NCBI GenBank assembly: GCA_025055285.1
Contig: JANWXM010000001.1
Coordinates: 124,001-188,000 of the forward strand
Direction: 5' to 3'
Source of the DNA: Saprospiraceae bacterium
GTDB taxonomy: Bacteria > Bacteroidota > Bacteroidia > Chitinophagales > Saprospiraceae
DNA length: 64,000 bases
The translations under genes were made by a program, and so were the position numbers. Under the pieces are notes generated by a model. That model searched no databases and had not been told where the DNA came from. It saw nothing but the letters and a program-made list of their open reading frames with translations. Numbering within the stretch: the first letter of the stretch is position 1; each line of letters starts with the position of its first letter. This document shows, piece after piece, positions 26,374 to 34,542 of this stretch.

Positions 26374-26406
26374 CAAAGGTATGGGCACAAAATAGAATTT
26401 TCCAAA
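26374..26406 (-). promoter_or_regulatory. str operon promoter
   Basis: Minus strand: TTTG at 26406-26403, 21-base spacer, TACCTTTG at 26381-26374. Exact boxes; transcription start near 26368, giving a leader of about 75 bases before rpsL. Confidence 0.75.
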
Positions 26407-26597
26407 TCTCTCCCGAAAAATCCCACACAAAACAAATTTTTACTTTTGAAACCCATGCGCTGCACCTCAACAGTCGACCTCTTATGGGTCAATAATGCTC
26501 CGACACCAAAGATTATCTCAATTAAAAAGCGATCCTTATGGTCTACAGCAAAGGCCTGTACTTCCCAGTGCTGAGATAGGCTCATGGGCTTTATCGG

Positions 26598-26628
26598 TTG
26601 AGCCAACCGAAGTAGTTGTATATCTTTG
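26598..26628 (+). promoter_or_regulatory. Orphan promoter with overlapping inverted repeat
   Basis: TTG at 26598-26600, a 20-base spacer and TATCTTTG at 26621-26628, a full promoter match. A perfect inverted repeat TCGGTTG-AGC-CAACCGA (26594-26610) covers the TTG box and could be an operator. No open frame of note starts downstream before yidC, 320 bases away. Confidence 0.6.
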
Positions 26629-26634
26629 CATTCT

Positions 26635-26812
26635 ATGCGAAAACCAGCCAACAAGAAGTGTAGGTCGGTGCAGTAGGATACCCTGTAAAACTAAAAATTA
26701 ACCTTAGCGTGCTTCGAGGTGAAGAACACCTCTATACTAGAAGATTTTGCAGGTTCTCTTCTGCAACTAAAGTATTTGAAGGGACGTTCCTGTTTGAAGT
26801 GTTTTGTTTTTA
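26635..26812 (+). ncRNA. Candidate small RNA (boundaries approximate)
   Basis: This stretch begins at the predicted start of the orphan promoter and has no coding pattern. It contains several stable hairpins: GAGGTG-AAGAA-CACCTC (26717-26733) and TTGCAG-GTTCTCTT-CTGCAA (about 26747-26766). It ends in the U-rich GTTTTGTTTTTA at 26800-26811. Length of about 180 bases and layout would suit a structured RNA such as 6S, but I could not show the long closing stem expected for 6S, so the type is open. Confidence 0.3.
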
Positions 26813-26861
26813 TATGCCACTTTTCGCTTCCTTAAAAGGAATTGGGCAAAACCTTTGGCGA

Positions 26862-26897
26862 TTTGCAGCCTCGCCATGCCATTTCCCCCTACTTTTG
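26862..26897 (+). promoter_or_regulatory. yidC promoter
   Basis: TACTTTTG at 26890-26897 is an exact TAnnTTTG match, 54 bases before the yidC ATG. TTTG at 26862-26865 lies 24 bases further up, slightly long. Confidence 0.5.
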
Positions 26898-26951
26898 CAG
26901 CGGAGAAACTTATGAGGGAGAGAGAGGAACTCCCTTGCGCTTACAAAAAAT

Positions 26952-28850
26952 ATGGAAGATAAGCAAACCACGTTGAACACCATCATCGGCATGGGGCTGA
27001 TTTTCATTTTGGTATATTTGTGGATGCAGTATTCAGCCCCACCGCAAGCACAACCAAAGCCATCGGAGCCATCGCCCGCGGCGTCGAATACTTTAGGAGG
27101 GAGTGGCAAAGCACAGGAGAATTCGTCGTCGGCAGTAGTGTCCTCAGGAGCAACCGACTCTAGCACTCTTGCTAGTCGCTACGGTGTGTTTGCACCAGCA
27201 GCTGTGGGGCGGGATCAGCGCCTTACCTTAGAGAATGACTTAGTGCGCATCACTTTCGCAAATAAAGGAGGCTTTATCGAGGAGGTTTTCCTAAAAAAGT
27301 ACTACAGAAGTAGACCAGATAGCACGGGTAAGTTGGTGAAGTCTCCGGTGCGTCTGTTGGCTAATCCGAACAATCGCTTCGAATATTTGCTTTCAGCTGT
27401 AGGGTCTTCTAGTCGCATTAGTACGGCAGACCTCTACTTCGAGCCAAAGAAGGAGGGTCAGACAATCATTTTTCGCGCTCCCACAACGACAGGTGGCTAC
27501 TTAGAGCAGCGCTACACGCTTCGCGAAAACAGCTACGAACTAGATTACCGCGTGCGCGTGTCTCAACCGAATGAAGTGCTCGCGCCAGGGCAAGATACGC
27601 TATACCTCAGGTGGGTCAATCATCTGGATAAGATGGAGCCCAACGAAGATTACGAGCGCACCATGTCTACTGTGTACTACAAACCAGAAGACAACTCGCC
27701 AGATTACTGCGATTGTCGTAGCGACGACACGGAGACGTTGGGAGAGCGGCCCGTGCGGTGGTTTAGCCATGCTAACCAGTTTTTTAATACTTCACTAATC
27801 GCCCGAGACTTTACTTTTTCAGAATTTGTGGGCGAGACAGTCATGCGTACCTCTGCCGATTCAGTGTTGAAAACGCTACGCACGTCAGCTCGCGTTCCAA
27901 TTCGAGATGGCGAAGTGCACATGACAATTTTGGCAGGCCCGAGCGAATTTGAACTTTTGCGCAGCTACGGTCTTTCATTAGAGGACATTATTCCCTTTGG
28001 CGCTAGCATCTTCGGTGCTATTAATCGTTGGGTCATTCATCCTTTGTTCGACTTGTTAGCGCGCTTTATTGGGAACGCCGGTATCATTATTTTAACCTTG
28101 ACATTAATAGTCAAGTTATTGCTTTTTCCGCTAACGTATCGCATTGTTTACAGCCAGGCAAAGATGGCTGCTCTTAAACCTAAAATAGACGAATTGCGCA
28201 AAAAATACGGCAATGACCAGCAGACCCTCTCGATTGAGACGATGAAATTGTACTCTGAATTTAAAGTTAATCCGCTTGGAGGATGTCTGCCCGTGTTGCT
28301 ACAGATGCCAATTTGGTTTGCGCTATACCGCTTCTTTCCAGCAGCTATTGAGTTTCGCCAGGCTGGCTTTTTGTGGGCAACAGACCTCTCGAGTTACGAC
28401 GTGGCTGTGCGTTTGCCTTTCCATATTTGGGGGCTGGGTAGCCATTTGAGTGCCTTCACGCTAATATGGGTAGTTACAACGCTTTGGTATACATGGTATT
28501 CATTCCGTCAGATGGATACGGCTACCTTGAGCAACCCGGAGCAGATGCTCGTCATGAAGTACATGCAATACGCGATGCCGATCGTATTTTTATTTTTCTT
28601 TAATACATTTGCTTCGGGTCTTACTTTGTATCTGTGCTTCAGCAATTTACTCAACATTGGTCAGACCTTCTTTACAAAGGCGTTTTTAATTGACCATGAA
28701 AAGATAAAGGCGCAATTAGAGGCAAACAAAAATCGGCCGCGCAAACCAGGCGGTTTCCGCGAGCGGTTGGAGGCGATGATGCGCGAGCAGCAACGCTTGC
28801 GTGAAGAGCAGGCCAAACGCGAACAGCAGCGGCGTAAAAAGGCCAGCTGA
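26952..28850 (+). CDS. yidC: Membrane protein insertase YidC
   Basis: 632 residues. An N-terminal membrane helix (about 9-26) is followed by a Pro/Ser-rich linker and a large periplasmic P1 domain (VRITFANKGGFIEEVFLKKY). The C-terminal insertase core has five helices, with conserved LIVKLLLFPLTYR, YSQAKMAALKP, KVNPLGGCLPVLLQMPIWFALY and a positively charged cytosolic tail (EEQAKREQQRRKKAS). It inserts and folds membrane proteins, alone or with SecYEG. Start ATG at 26952; own promoter upstream. Confidence 0.97.
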   Translation: MEDKQTTLNTIIGMGLIFILVYLWMQYSAPPQAQPKPSEPSPAASNTLGGSGKAQENSSSAVVSSGATDSSTLASRYGVFAPAAVGRDQRLTLENDLVRITFANKGGFIEEVFLKKYYRSRPDSTGKLVKSPVRLLANPNNRFEYLLSAVGSSSRISTADLYFEPKKEGQTIIFRAPTTTGGYLEQRYTLRENSYELDYRVRVSQPNEVLAPGQDTLYLRWVNHLDKMEPNEDYERTMSTVYYKPEDNSPDYCDCRSDDTETLGERPVRWFSHANQFFNTSLIARDFTFSEFVGETVMRTSADSVLKTLRTSARVPIRDGEVHMTILAGPSEFELLRSYGLSLEDIIPFGASIFGAINRWVIHPLFDLLARFIGNAGIIILTLTLIVKLLLFPLTYRIVYSQAKMAALKPKIDELRKKYGNDQQTLSIETMKLYSEFKVNPLGGCLPVLLQMPIWFALYRFFPAAIEFRQAGFLWATDLSSYDVAVRLPFHIWGLGSHLSAFTLIWVVTTLWYTWYSFRQMDTATLSNPEQMLVMKYMQYAMPIVFLFFFNTFASGLTLYLCFSNLLNIGQTFFTKAFLIDHEKIKAQLEANKNRPRKPGGFRERLEAMMREQQRLREEQAKREQQRRKKAS

Positions 28851-28873
28851 AGAAGGAAGAAAAAATTTCCCTT

Positions 28874-30058
28874 ATGAGAAATAAGCGCGGGCTTTTGCAT
28901 CCTCTCTTAGGCTGTTTGTGGCATTTGAGGCAGTGTTCTGCAAATGCTTTCCCCTTGTTTACATGCTTGTTTTTTACTTTAGTTTTGTCCAGCAGGCTCG
29001 CTGCCCAGGTTTACGCGCCAGTTTTTCCCAATTTGAGTGGCTCAGCGCTCTATCAGGCTTTGGTGGCTGCTTACAAACCCACTGTTGTGCTCGATTATGC
29101 CAACGCGCGCGACACGATGTTTGCACGCGTTTATGCTGCGGATGACGATAGTGTGCGCTGCATTTATTCTACTCATACGTTGTTTCTAGACCGGACGAAA
29201 AATCCGCGCCAGTACCTATACCAAAATGGCGGTCCGTTGGGAATTAGTACTGAGCATGCCTATCCTCAATCGAAGGGCGCAGGTAGTGGCAATGCTCGCA
29301 GCGATATGCATCATCTCTTTCCAGCGCGTGTCCCCGTAAACGAGGCGCGCAGTAACAAGCCTTTCGCTGAAATACCTGATGAACAAACTTTGCAGTGGTT
29401 TTACAAAACTTTTACCCTCAGCGCCAAACCAGCCATCAACGACCACCTCTACAGCGAGTCGAACAATGCATACTTTGAGCCGCGTGAAGCGGCAAAAGGC
29501 GACGTTGCGCGGGCAGTTTTCTATTTTTACACCATGTACACGACGGAGGCCCTGAATGCTGACCCAAACTTCTTTGAAAGCCAGCGCGCTACCTTGTGCC
29601 AGTGGCACTACCAAGATCGAGCTGACTCTGTAGAATTGAGAAAAACTTGGCGAATAGCACCATATCAGCAAAACAAGCCGAATCCTTTTATCCTTGATTG
29701 CACATTAGCGCGCCGCCTGTACTGTCCGGAGCTGCCCAATGACTGCCAGATAGTGGCGACTCAACGGCTGGAAGTGCCGACGCCGGCTGTGCGAGTAATG
29801 CCAAACCCGATGAGAGACCGGGGTAGGGTAGAGGCCTTGCTTCCAGAAAGCGGAGAGGTGCGCGTGCGTCTACTCTCTTTGCTAGGTCAGGAGCTTGCCT
29901 CCTGGCCCGTGCAGGCAGTGGAAGCAGGGGTTTTTGAGTTCGAACTGGAGTTAGCCAATCGCCCTTTTGAAGGATTGACTATTTTGGAATTGACGTTGCT
30001 GCGCGCTGGCCAGCAGCCTTTGCGCGCTATGACTCTAGTGATGATAGAAAAACCCTGA
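28874..30058 (+). CDS. Secreted endonuclease I-type nuclease with T9SS-like tail (copy 1)
   Basis: 394 residues. A signal peptide ends near RLAAQ (residue 45). The nuclease domain (about 45-280) is the EndA/NucM type: the His-Me finger block STEHAYPQSKGAG is followed by NARSDMHHLFPA and VNEARSNKPF, giving the catalytic His and the metal-binding Asn. Residues about 300-394 look like a T9SS type-A sorting tail: PNPMRDRGRVEALLPESG, then VRLLSLLGQEL. It probably degrades extracellular DNA or RNA after export. A close paralog starts 31 bases downstream. Confidence 0.88.
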   Translation: MRNKRGLLHPLLGCLWHLRQCSANAFPLFTCLFFTLVLSSRLAAQVYAPVFPNLSGSALYQALVAAYKPTVVLDYANARDTMFARVYAADDDSVRCIYSTHTLFLDRTKNPRQYLYQNGGPLGISTEHAYPQSKGAGSGNARSDMHHLFPARVPVNEARSNKPFAEIPDEQTLQWFYKTFTLSAKPAINDHLYSESNNAYFEPREAAKGDVARAVFYFYTMYTTEALNADPNFFESQRATLCQWHYQDRADSVELRKTWRIAPYQQNKPNPFILDCTLARRLYCPELPNDCQIVATQRLEVPTPAVRVMPNPMRDRGRVEALLPESGEVRVRLLSLLGQELASWPVQAVEAGVFEFELELANRPFEGLTILELTLLRAGQQPLRAMTLVMIEKP

Positions 30059-30089
30059 CCGCATAGTACATTTTATGTGAGTCTGTCGT

Positions 30090-31235
30090 ATGCTTACGCC
30101 ACAGTTGCGGCATTTTTTCCGCTTTAGGAACTTAATTGTTGCGCTAGCGCTATTTGCGCAACTGTGCTGGCTCGAGCTCAACCTCGATGCCCAAGTTTAC
30201 ACGCCGGTGTTTCCGGAGTTGAGTGGCTCGGCACTTACTCAGGCTGTAGTGGCCAAATACAAGCCTACTGTGGTTTTGAACTACGCCGACGCCCGTGATA
30301 CCATGTTCGCGCGGGTCTTTGCTGCAGACGACGACAGCGTGCGCTGCATCTATTCTCTTCATACCTTATACTTGGATCGGACAAAAAACCCTCGGCAGTA
30401 CTTATATCAAAACGGTGGCCCTTTGGGCATTAGTACAGAGCACGTTTATCCGCAGTCGAAGGGGGCAGGAAGTGGTAATGCTCGCAGCGACATGCATCAT
30501 CTTTTCCCGGCGCGGTCGCCCGTTAATACTGCTCGGAGCAATAAGCCTTTTGCCAACATCCCCGATGACCTGGCAAAGCAGTGGTTTTATAAGGCTATTG
30601 TTTTGACTTCAAAACCAGAAGCGGACGCCCATCTCTACAGTAAATCGAATAGTACACATTTTGAACCTCGTCAAGCAGCTAAAGGAGACCTTGCACGCGC
30701 TGTATTTTACTTTTATACAATGTATACTACAGAGGCACTCAATGCTGACTCAAACTTCTTTGAGAGCCAGCGCACTACGTTGTGCCAGTGGCACTATCAG
30801 GATCGGGCAGATTCAGCAGAGTTGATAAGAACCTGGCGCATAGCACGTTATCAACAGGACAAGCCTAATCCTTTCATTCTCGATTGCACGCTGGCGCGTC
30901 GACTTTACTGCCCAGACTTACCCGACGACTGCCAAGTGATTTCATCTGAAACGGTGAGGCTGCCCATACGCGTTATACCAAACCCATGGCCCGGCCAGGG
31001 TAGGGTAGAAGTCTTTCTTCCTGATGACGGGCAGGTGCAGGTGCGGTTGTTTTCAGTACTAGGTCAAGAGCTGATGACCTGGCCTGCAAAACCGGCTAAT
31101 GCCGGTACTTTCACTTTTGATCTGAATATGTCTCTTTCTTTGTCCGGTGGCTTGGTCGTCTTGGAAGTAATACTCATGCGCCATGAAAATTCACCTTTGC
31201 GTGGCACAGCAATTATAGTCGTTATGCCAGAGTAA
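30090..31235 (+). CDS. Secreted endonuclease I-type nuclease with T9SS-like tail (copy 2)
   Basis: 381 residues, a tandem duplicate of the gene at 28874. The signal peptide differs (ends NLDAQ), but the nuclease domain is nearly the same: STEHVYPQSKGAG, NARSDMHHLFPA, VNTARSNKPF and the catalytic His/Asn set all intact. The sorting tail (PNPWPGQGRVEVFLPDDG) is similar but more diverged. Codon-level differences are spread through the gene, so the duplication is not recent. Both copies look functional. Confidence 0.88.
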   Translation: MLTPQLRHFFRFRNLIVALALFAQLCWLELNLDAQVYTPVFPELSGSALTQAVVAKYKPTVVLNYADARDTMFARVFAADDDSVRCIYSLHTLYLDRTKNPRQYLYQNGGPLGISTEHVYPQSKGAGSGNARSDMHHLFPARSPVNTARSNKPFANIPDDLAKQWFYKAIVLTSKPEADAHLYSKSNSTHFEPRQAAKGDLARAVFYFYTMYTTEALNADSNFFESQRTTLCQWHYQDRADSAELIRTWRIARYQQDKPNPFILDCTLARRLYCPDLPDDCQVISSETVRLPIRVIPNPWPGQGRVEVFLPDDGQVQVRLFSVLGQELMTWPAKPANAGTFTFDLNMSLSLSGGLVVLEVILMRHENSPLRGTAIIVVMPE

Positions 31236-31253
31236 AAACTGTTTTTATTTGTC

Positions 31254-31916
31254 ATGCTTGATTTTCTTATTCAATTCTTCGATTTCGTCCGCCATCTAGA
31301 TGTTCACTTAGAAGTAATCATGCGCGATTACCAATTGCTGACTTATGCGTTATTGGCACTTATCATCTTTTGCGAGACAGGCCTTGTCGTAACACCTTTT
31401 CTCCCAGGTGATTCTTTGTTGTTTGCCGCAGGAGCAATTACAGCTAAGACGGGTATTCTCAACGTTTGGCTACTAATTCCTATCTTGTTTTGCGCAGCTA
31501 TTCTGGGCGATAACACCAACTACTTTTTTGGCCGATTCTTAGGTGAACGCGTATTCACGCGAGACTATTGGTTTATCAAGCGCAAACATGTAGAACGGAC
31601 GCAAGAGTTTTATGAAAAGTACGGCGGGCGCACACTCGTTATTGCGCGCTTTGTACCTATCGTGCGCACCTTCGCACCCTTTGTGGCTGGTGTGGGTCGG
31701 ATGCGCTATCGCCGCTTTATTGGCTATTGTATCGGCGGCGGTATACTTTGGGTCACTAGTTTAACACTAGCAGGCTACTATTTCGGCCAAATACCCTTAA
31801 TTAAGAACAACTTTGAGTTAGTGATTTTTGGCATCATCGCTGTTTCGCTGCTGCCTCTTGCCTTTGAGTTTATTCGCAATACGCGCTGGATGCCGCAGCG
31901 CAATTTTCCCAGATAA
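31254..31916 (+). CDS. DedA family membrane protein
   Basis: 220 residues with several membrane segments. DedA signatures are present: FLPGDSLLFAAGAI, the inner block GDNTNYFFGRFLG, FYEKYGGRTLVIARFVPIVRTFAPFVAG with the conserved Arg and Pro, and a C-terminal helix. DedA/SNARE-associated proteins move undecaprenyl phosphate or phospholipids across the inner membrane and affect envelope stress. It begins 18 bases after the second nuclease gene; a joint transcript is possible. Confidence 0.92.
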   Translation: MLDFLIQFFDFVRHLDVHLEVIMRDYQLLTYALLALIIFCETGLVVTPFLPGDSLLFAAGAITAKTGILNVWLLIPILFCAAILGDNTNYFFGRFLGERVFTRDYWFIKRKHVERTQEFYEKYGGRTLVIARFVPIVRTFAPFVAGVGRMRYRRFIGYCIGGGILWVTSLTLAGYYFGQIPLIKNNFELVIFGIIAVSLLPLAFEFIRNTRWMPQRNFPR

Positions 31917-31942
31917 AAATATAAAACATTGCGCTCGATTTC

Positions 31943-33109
31943 ATGCGCGTTCTGCACTTGTTTGACTACTACCTGCCCACTACGCTTAACTGGGTAAGTT
32001 ACTTGTTGCAACATCTGAAGGAAGTTCAGTTAGAAATTGGAGCGCCTTGGATCATCGAGGGCGAGTTTTGGCGGTCTTCCTTTCGAGCCTATAGGTATCC
32101 TTTTCAGGTGCCGGGCTTGTTAACCGCCCGTTCGGAGGCGGATTTTCCTCTTCTTCGAAAGCTGTTTTCGCGCTCGCAGCGCATTCTACCTACTTATGCT
32201 CATTGGCTAGCAGGTCGTCTAAGTGCTGCTCCACCTGATATTTTACATGCGCACTTTGGACCGGTGGGCTGCCTGTATGCATCGTTGGCTCGCCGATTGC
32301 GAAGGCCTATGGTGGTGACGTTTTATGGGTTTGATTACGAGAGGATTTTGCGCATACAACCTGCTCTTCGACAGGCGTATCAACGGCTGTTTGACCAAGC
32401 AGCGCGTCTAATTGTAGCTAGCCCGTTCGGGTCCGCTTGCTTGAACGCGCTGGGTTGTCCTTTGGAGAAGATCGCCATCGTGCCACCCAGTCCTGACTTG
32501 TCTGTTTTTCTCTTTCAAAAGAAAGCTAAGCCGATTGGGAGGTTGCATTTGGTGCAAGCGGCCACATTTACACCGAAGAAAGGTCACTTAACAACGCTAG
32601 AAGCAGTGCGCATTGCCCGCTCGCGTTGTCCCGGTTTGCGCTTGACGCTAGCAGGAGAGCGTTACGATCTACGCTTGTATCGCCAGGTTCTACATTTTCT
32701 CGATAAACATCAGTTGCGCGACTGGGTCACTATACTGGGTCCTGTAGCGCATCGCCAAATGCCAGCCTTTTTAGCGCGCTTTGATGCTTTCATTCATCCC
32801 AGCCAACGTGCCGCCGACGGCGATCACGAGGCCTCCCCAGTCGCCTTATTGGAGGCGCAGGCTACGGGTTTGCCTGTTTTGGGTACGCGCCACGCCGACT
32901 TACCGCTATTGGTTGCTCACGAACAGACTGGCCTACTGGTTGAAGAGGGTGATGCCCAAGCGCTTGCTGAAGCAATTCAGCGCTTTCATGACATGGAAAG
33001 TTCTGAATATGAGGTTTTCGCGCAAAGCGCTCGGTCTCATGTAGAAAAACACTACGACGTGCGCCGGAGTGCTGAGCTACTAAAGGTAGTATACAAGGAC
33101 TTGGCATAA
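31943..33109 (+). CDS. GT4 (group 1) glycosyltransferase
   Basis: 388 residues of GT-B fold. The N-domain carries LHAHFGPVGCLYASLARRL and VVTFYGFDYERIL; the C-domain carries KKGHLTTLEAVRIAR, LTLAGERYDLRLY, the donor-binding block GDHEASPVALLEAQATGLPVLG with the conserved E-x7-E pair, and HEQTGLLVEEGDAQALAEAI. It likely adds a sugar to an envelope polysaccharide or lipid from a nucleotide donor at the cytosolic face. It follows DedA by 26 bases. Acceptor and donor unknown. Confidence 0.9.
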   Translation: MRVLHLFDYYLPTTLNWVSYLLQHLKEVQLEIGAPWIIEGEFWRSSFRAYRYPFQVPGLLTARSEADFPLLRKLFSRSQRILPTYAHWLAGRLSAAPPDILHAHFGPVGCLYASLARRLRRPMVVTFYGFDYERILRIQPALRQAYQRLFDQAARLIVASPFGSACLNALGCPLEKIAIVPPSPDLSVFLFQKKAKPIGRLHLVQAATFTPKKGHLTTLEAVRIARSRCPGLRLTLAGERYDLRLYRQVLHFLDKHQLRDWVTILGPVAHRQMPAFLARFDAFIHPSQRAADGDHEASPVALLEAQATGLPVLGTRHADLPLLVAHEQTGLLVEEGDAQALAEAIQRFHDMESSEYEVFAQSARSHVEKHYDVRRSAELLKVVYKDLA

Positions 33110-33312
33110 TATAGGTTGCTCAGTCAGTTAGGGATATATGCCAAAAATGCAGGCGAGCTCTGTGGTGCTTGTCGGCTATCTTTCTTTCCTGCAATAGGAA
33201 ATGTCTGACCCATAAAATGGCCTTTGCGCTAAACTGGAAGTTAAATTTTTATTACTCGCGCTCCATATCAAAGAGTAGGAAGTATCTTTAAGTCGTATGA
33301 GACAGTTCTGTC

Positions 33313-34362
33313 ATGAAAAAACTTCTTTTTCTCTTTCAAATGTGGATCACCTCCTTGTATGTAGCGGCACAAGTACCTAGCCCATTAATTTCTCGCATTG
33401 CTTTTGGCTCTTGTGGCCATCAGGATTTGCCTCAGCCTATCTTAGACACGGTTGTCGTCCATAAACCCGACGTGTTTGTTTTTCTTGGCGATAACATCTA
33501 CGGCGATACCAAAGATATGCGCATCTTGCGCGAAAAGTACGCTAAATTGGGCGCCAAGCCTGAATTTCAGCGGTTGAAACGAGCGACTCGGGTACTGGCT
33601 ACGTGGGATGACCACGACTACGGATGGAACGACGCTGGTCGTCATTACCCGTTTAAGCAAGCATCCAAAGAAATTTTTCTCGAGTTTTGGGAAGAGCCTG
33701 TGAATTCTCCTCGCCGAGAACGTGAAGGCATCTATACGTCCTATTTTTTCGAGGGAAAAGGGCGTCGTCTGCAACTCATCTTACTTGATACGCGCACCTT
33801 TCGCGACAACTTGCGCAAGTATAAGGGAGAGTTACGCCGAGACAAACGTTTCTTCTATGCGCTCGATTACTATCCGCATCAAACCACCGACTCTACCTTA
33901 CTCGGTGAGGCACAATGGCGTTGGCTGGAGGAAGAACTGCGCAAGCCTGCTGACTTGCGCATCATCGGTTCGAGTACCCAATTTGGCATCTCCTACAATG
34001 GCTATGAGGCATGGGCTAATTTCCCTCATGAGCGCAAACGCATGCTCGAACTAATTCGCAAAACGCAAGCTAGTGGTGTACTCTTTATCAGCGGCGACGT
34101 ACACTACGGTGAGATCTCTGTAGTCCGCGAAGAAGGTCTCTACCCCATTTACGATGTTACCGCCAGCGGCATCACTTCGACTTGGCTCTTTGCCACGCCT
34201 AACGACAATCGCATCGAAGGGCCGGTTATGGAAAATCATTTTGGCATGATTACGATAGATTGGGAAAGAACCGATCCGCTTGTCAAAATGGAAATTTACG
34301 ACGTTCGCAATAATCAGCGAGTAGAATACACCGTGCCTCTGAGTACTATCTCGTTTCCATGA
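33313..34362 (+). CDS. PhoD-like secreted metallophosphatase
   Basis: 349 residues with a signal peptide ending YVAAQ (about residue 20). The PhoD-type calcineurin-fold motifs are visible: FGSCGHQDLPQP, FVFLGDNIYGDTKD, TWDDHDYGWNDAG and SGDVHYGEIS, which bind the two metals. Length is at the short end for the family, with no N-terminal extra domain. It hydrolyses phosphomono- or diesters in the periplasm or outside. It lies alone between two gaps of about 200 bases; a near-match box TATCTTTA occurs at 33284-33291. Confidence 0.88.
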   Translation: MKKLLFLFQMWITSLYVAAQVPSPLISRIAFGSCGHQDLPQPILDTVVVHKPDVFVFLGDNIYGDTKDMRILREKYAKLGAKPEFQRLKRATRVLATWDDHDYGWNDAGRHYPFKQASKEIFLEFWEEPVNSPRREREGIYTSYFFEGKGRRLQLILLDTRTFRDNLRKYKGELRRDKRFFYALDYYPHQTTDSTLLGEAQWRWLEEELRKPADLRIIGSSTQFGISYNGYEAWANFPHERKRMLELIRKTQASGVLFISGDVHYGEISVVREEGLYPIYDVTASGITSTWLFATPNDNRIEGPVMENHFGMITIDWERTDPLVKMEIYDVRNNQRVEYTVPLSTISFP

Positions 34363-34542
34363 AGATACACATCTACCAAATCCGCTTGAGAAAACGGTCA
34401 AATGACTAGATGTCTTCCTTGTCGAGTTGATGATGGTACTTTCACGCGTTTTCGAGCTTTTGTATGGGGTGTTTCATGGTTATTCGGCGAAAGAATTATC
34501 CTAGTTCAACCTGGCCTTATACTATTATAGCGGTAATTAAAT

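Larger units (their letters stand above)
26292..26951. other. Gene-free divergent region between rpsL and yidC
   Basis: About 660 bases with no convincing gene. It holds the str promoter (minus strand), an orphan plus-strand promoter at 26598-26628 with a possible small RNA after it, and the yidC promoter at 26862-26897. Short open frames here start without signals and show no protein-like pattern. The yidC leader has a small hairpin GGGAG/CTCCC (26916-26934) without a T-run. Confidence 0.6.

Noticed and set aside
26916-26934. yidC leader hairpin as a third attenuator
   Set aside because: The stem is short and is followed by mixed sequence and an A-run, not T residues.
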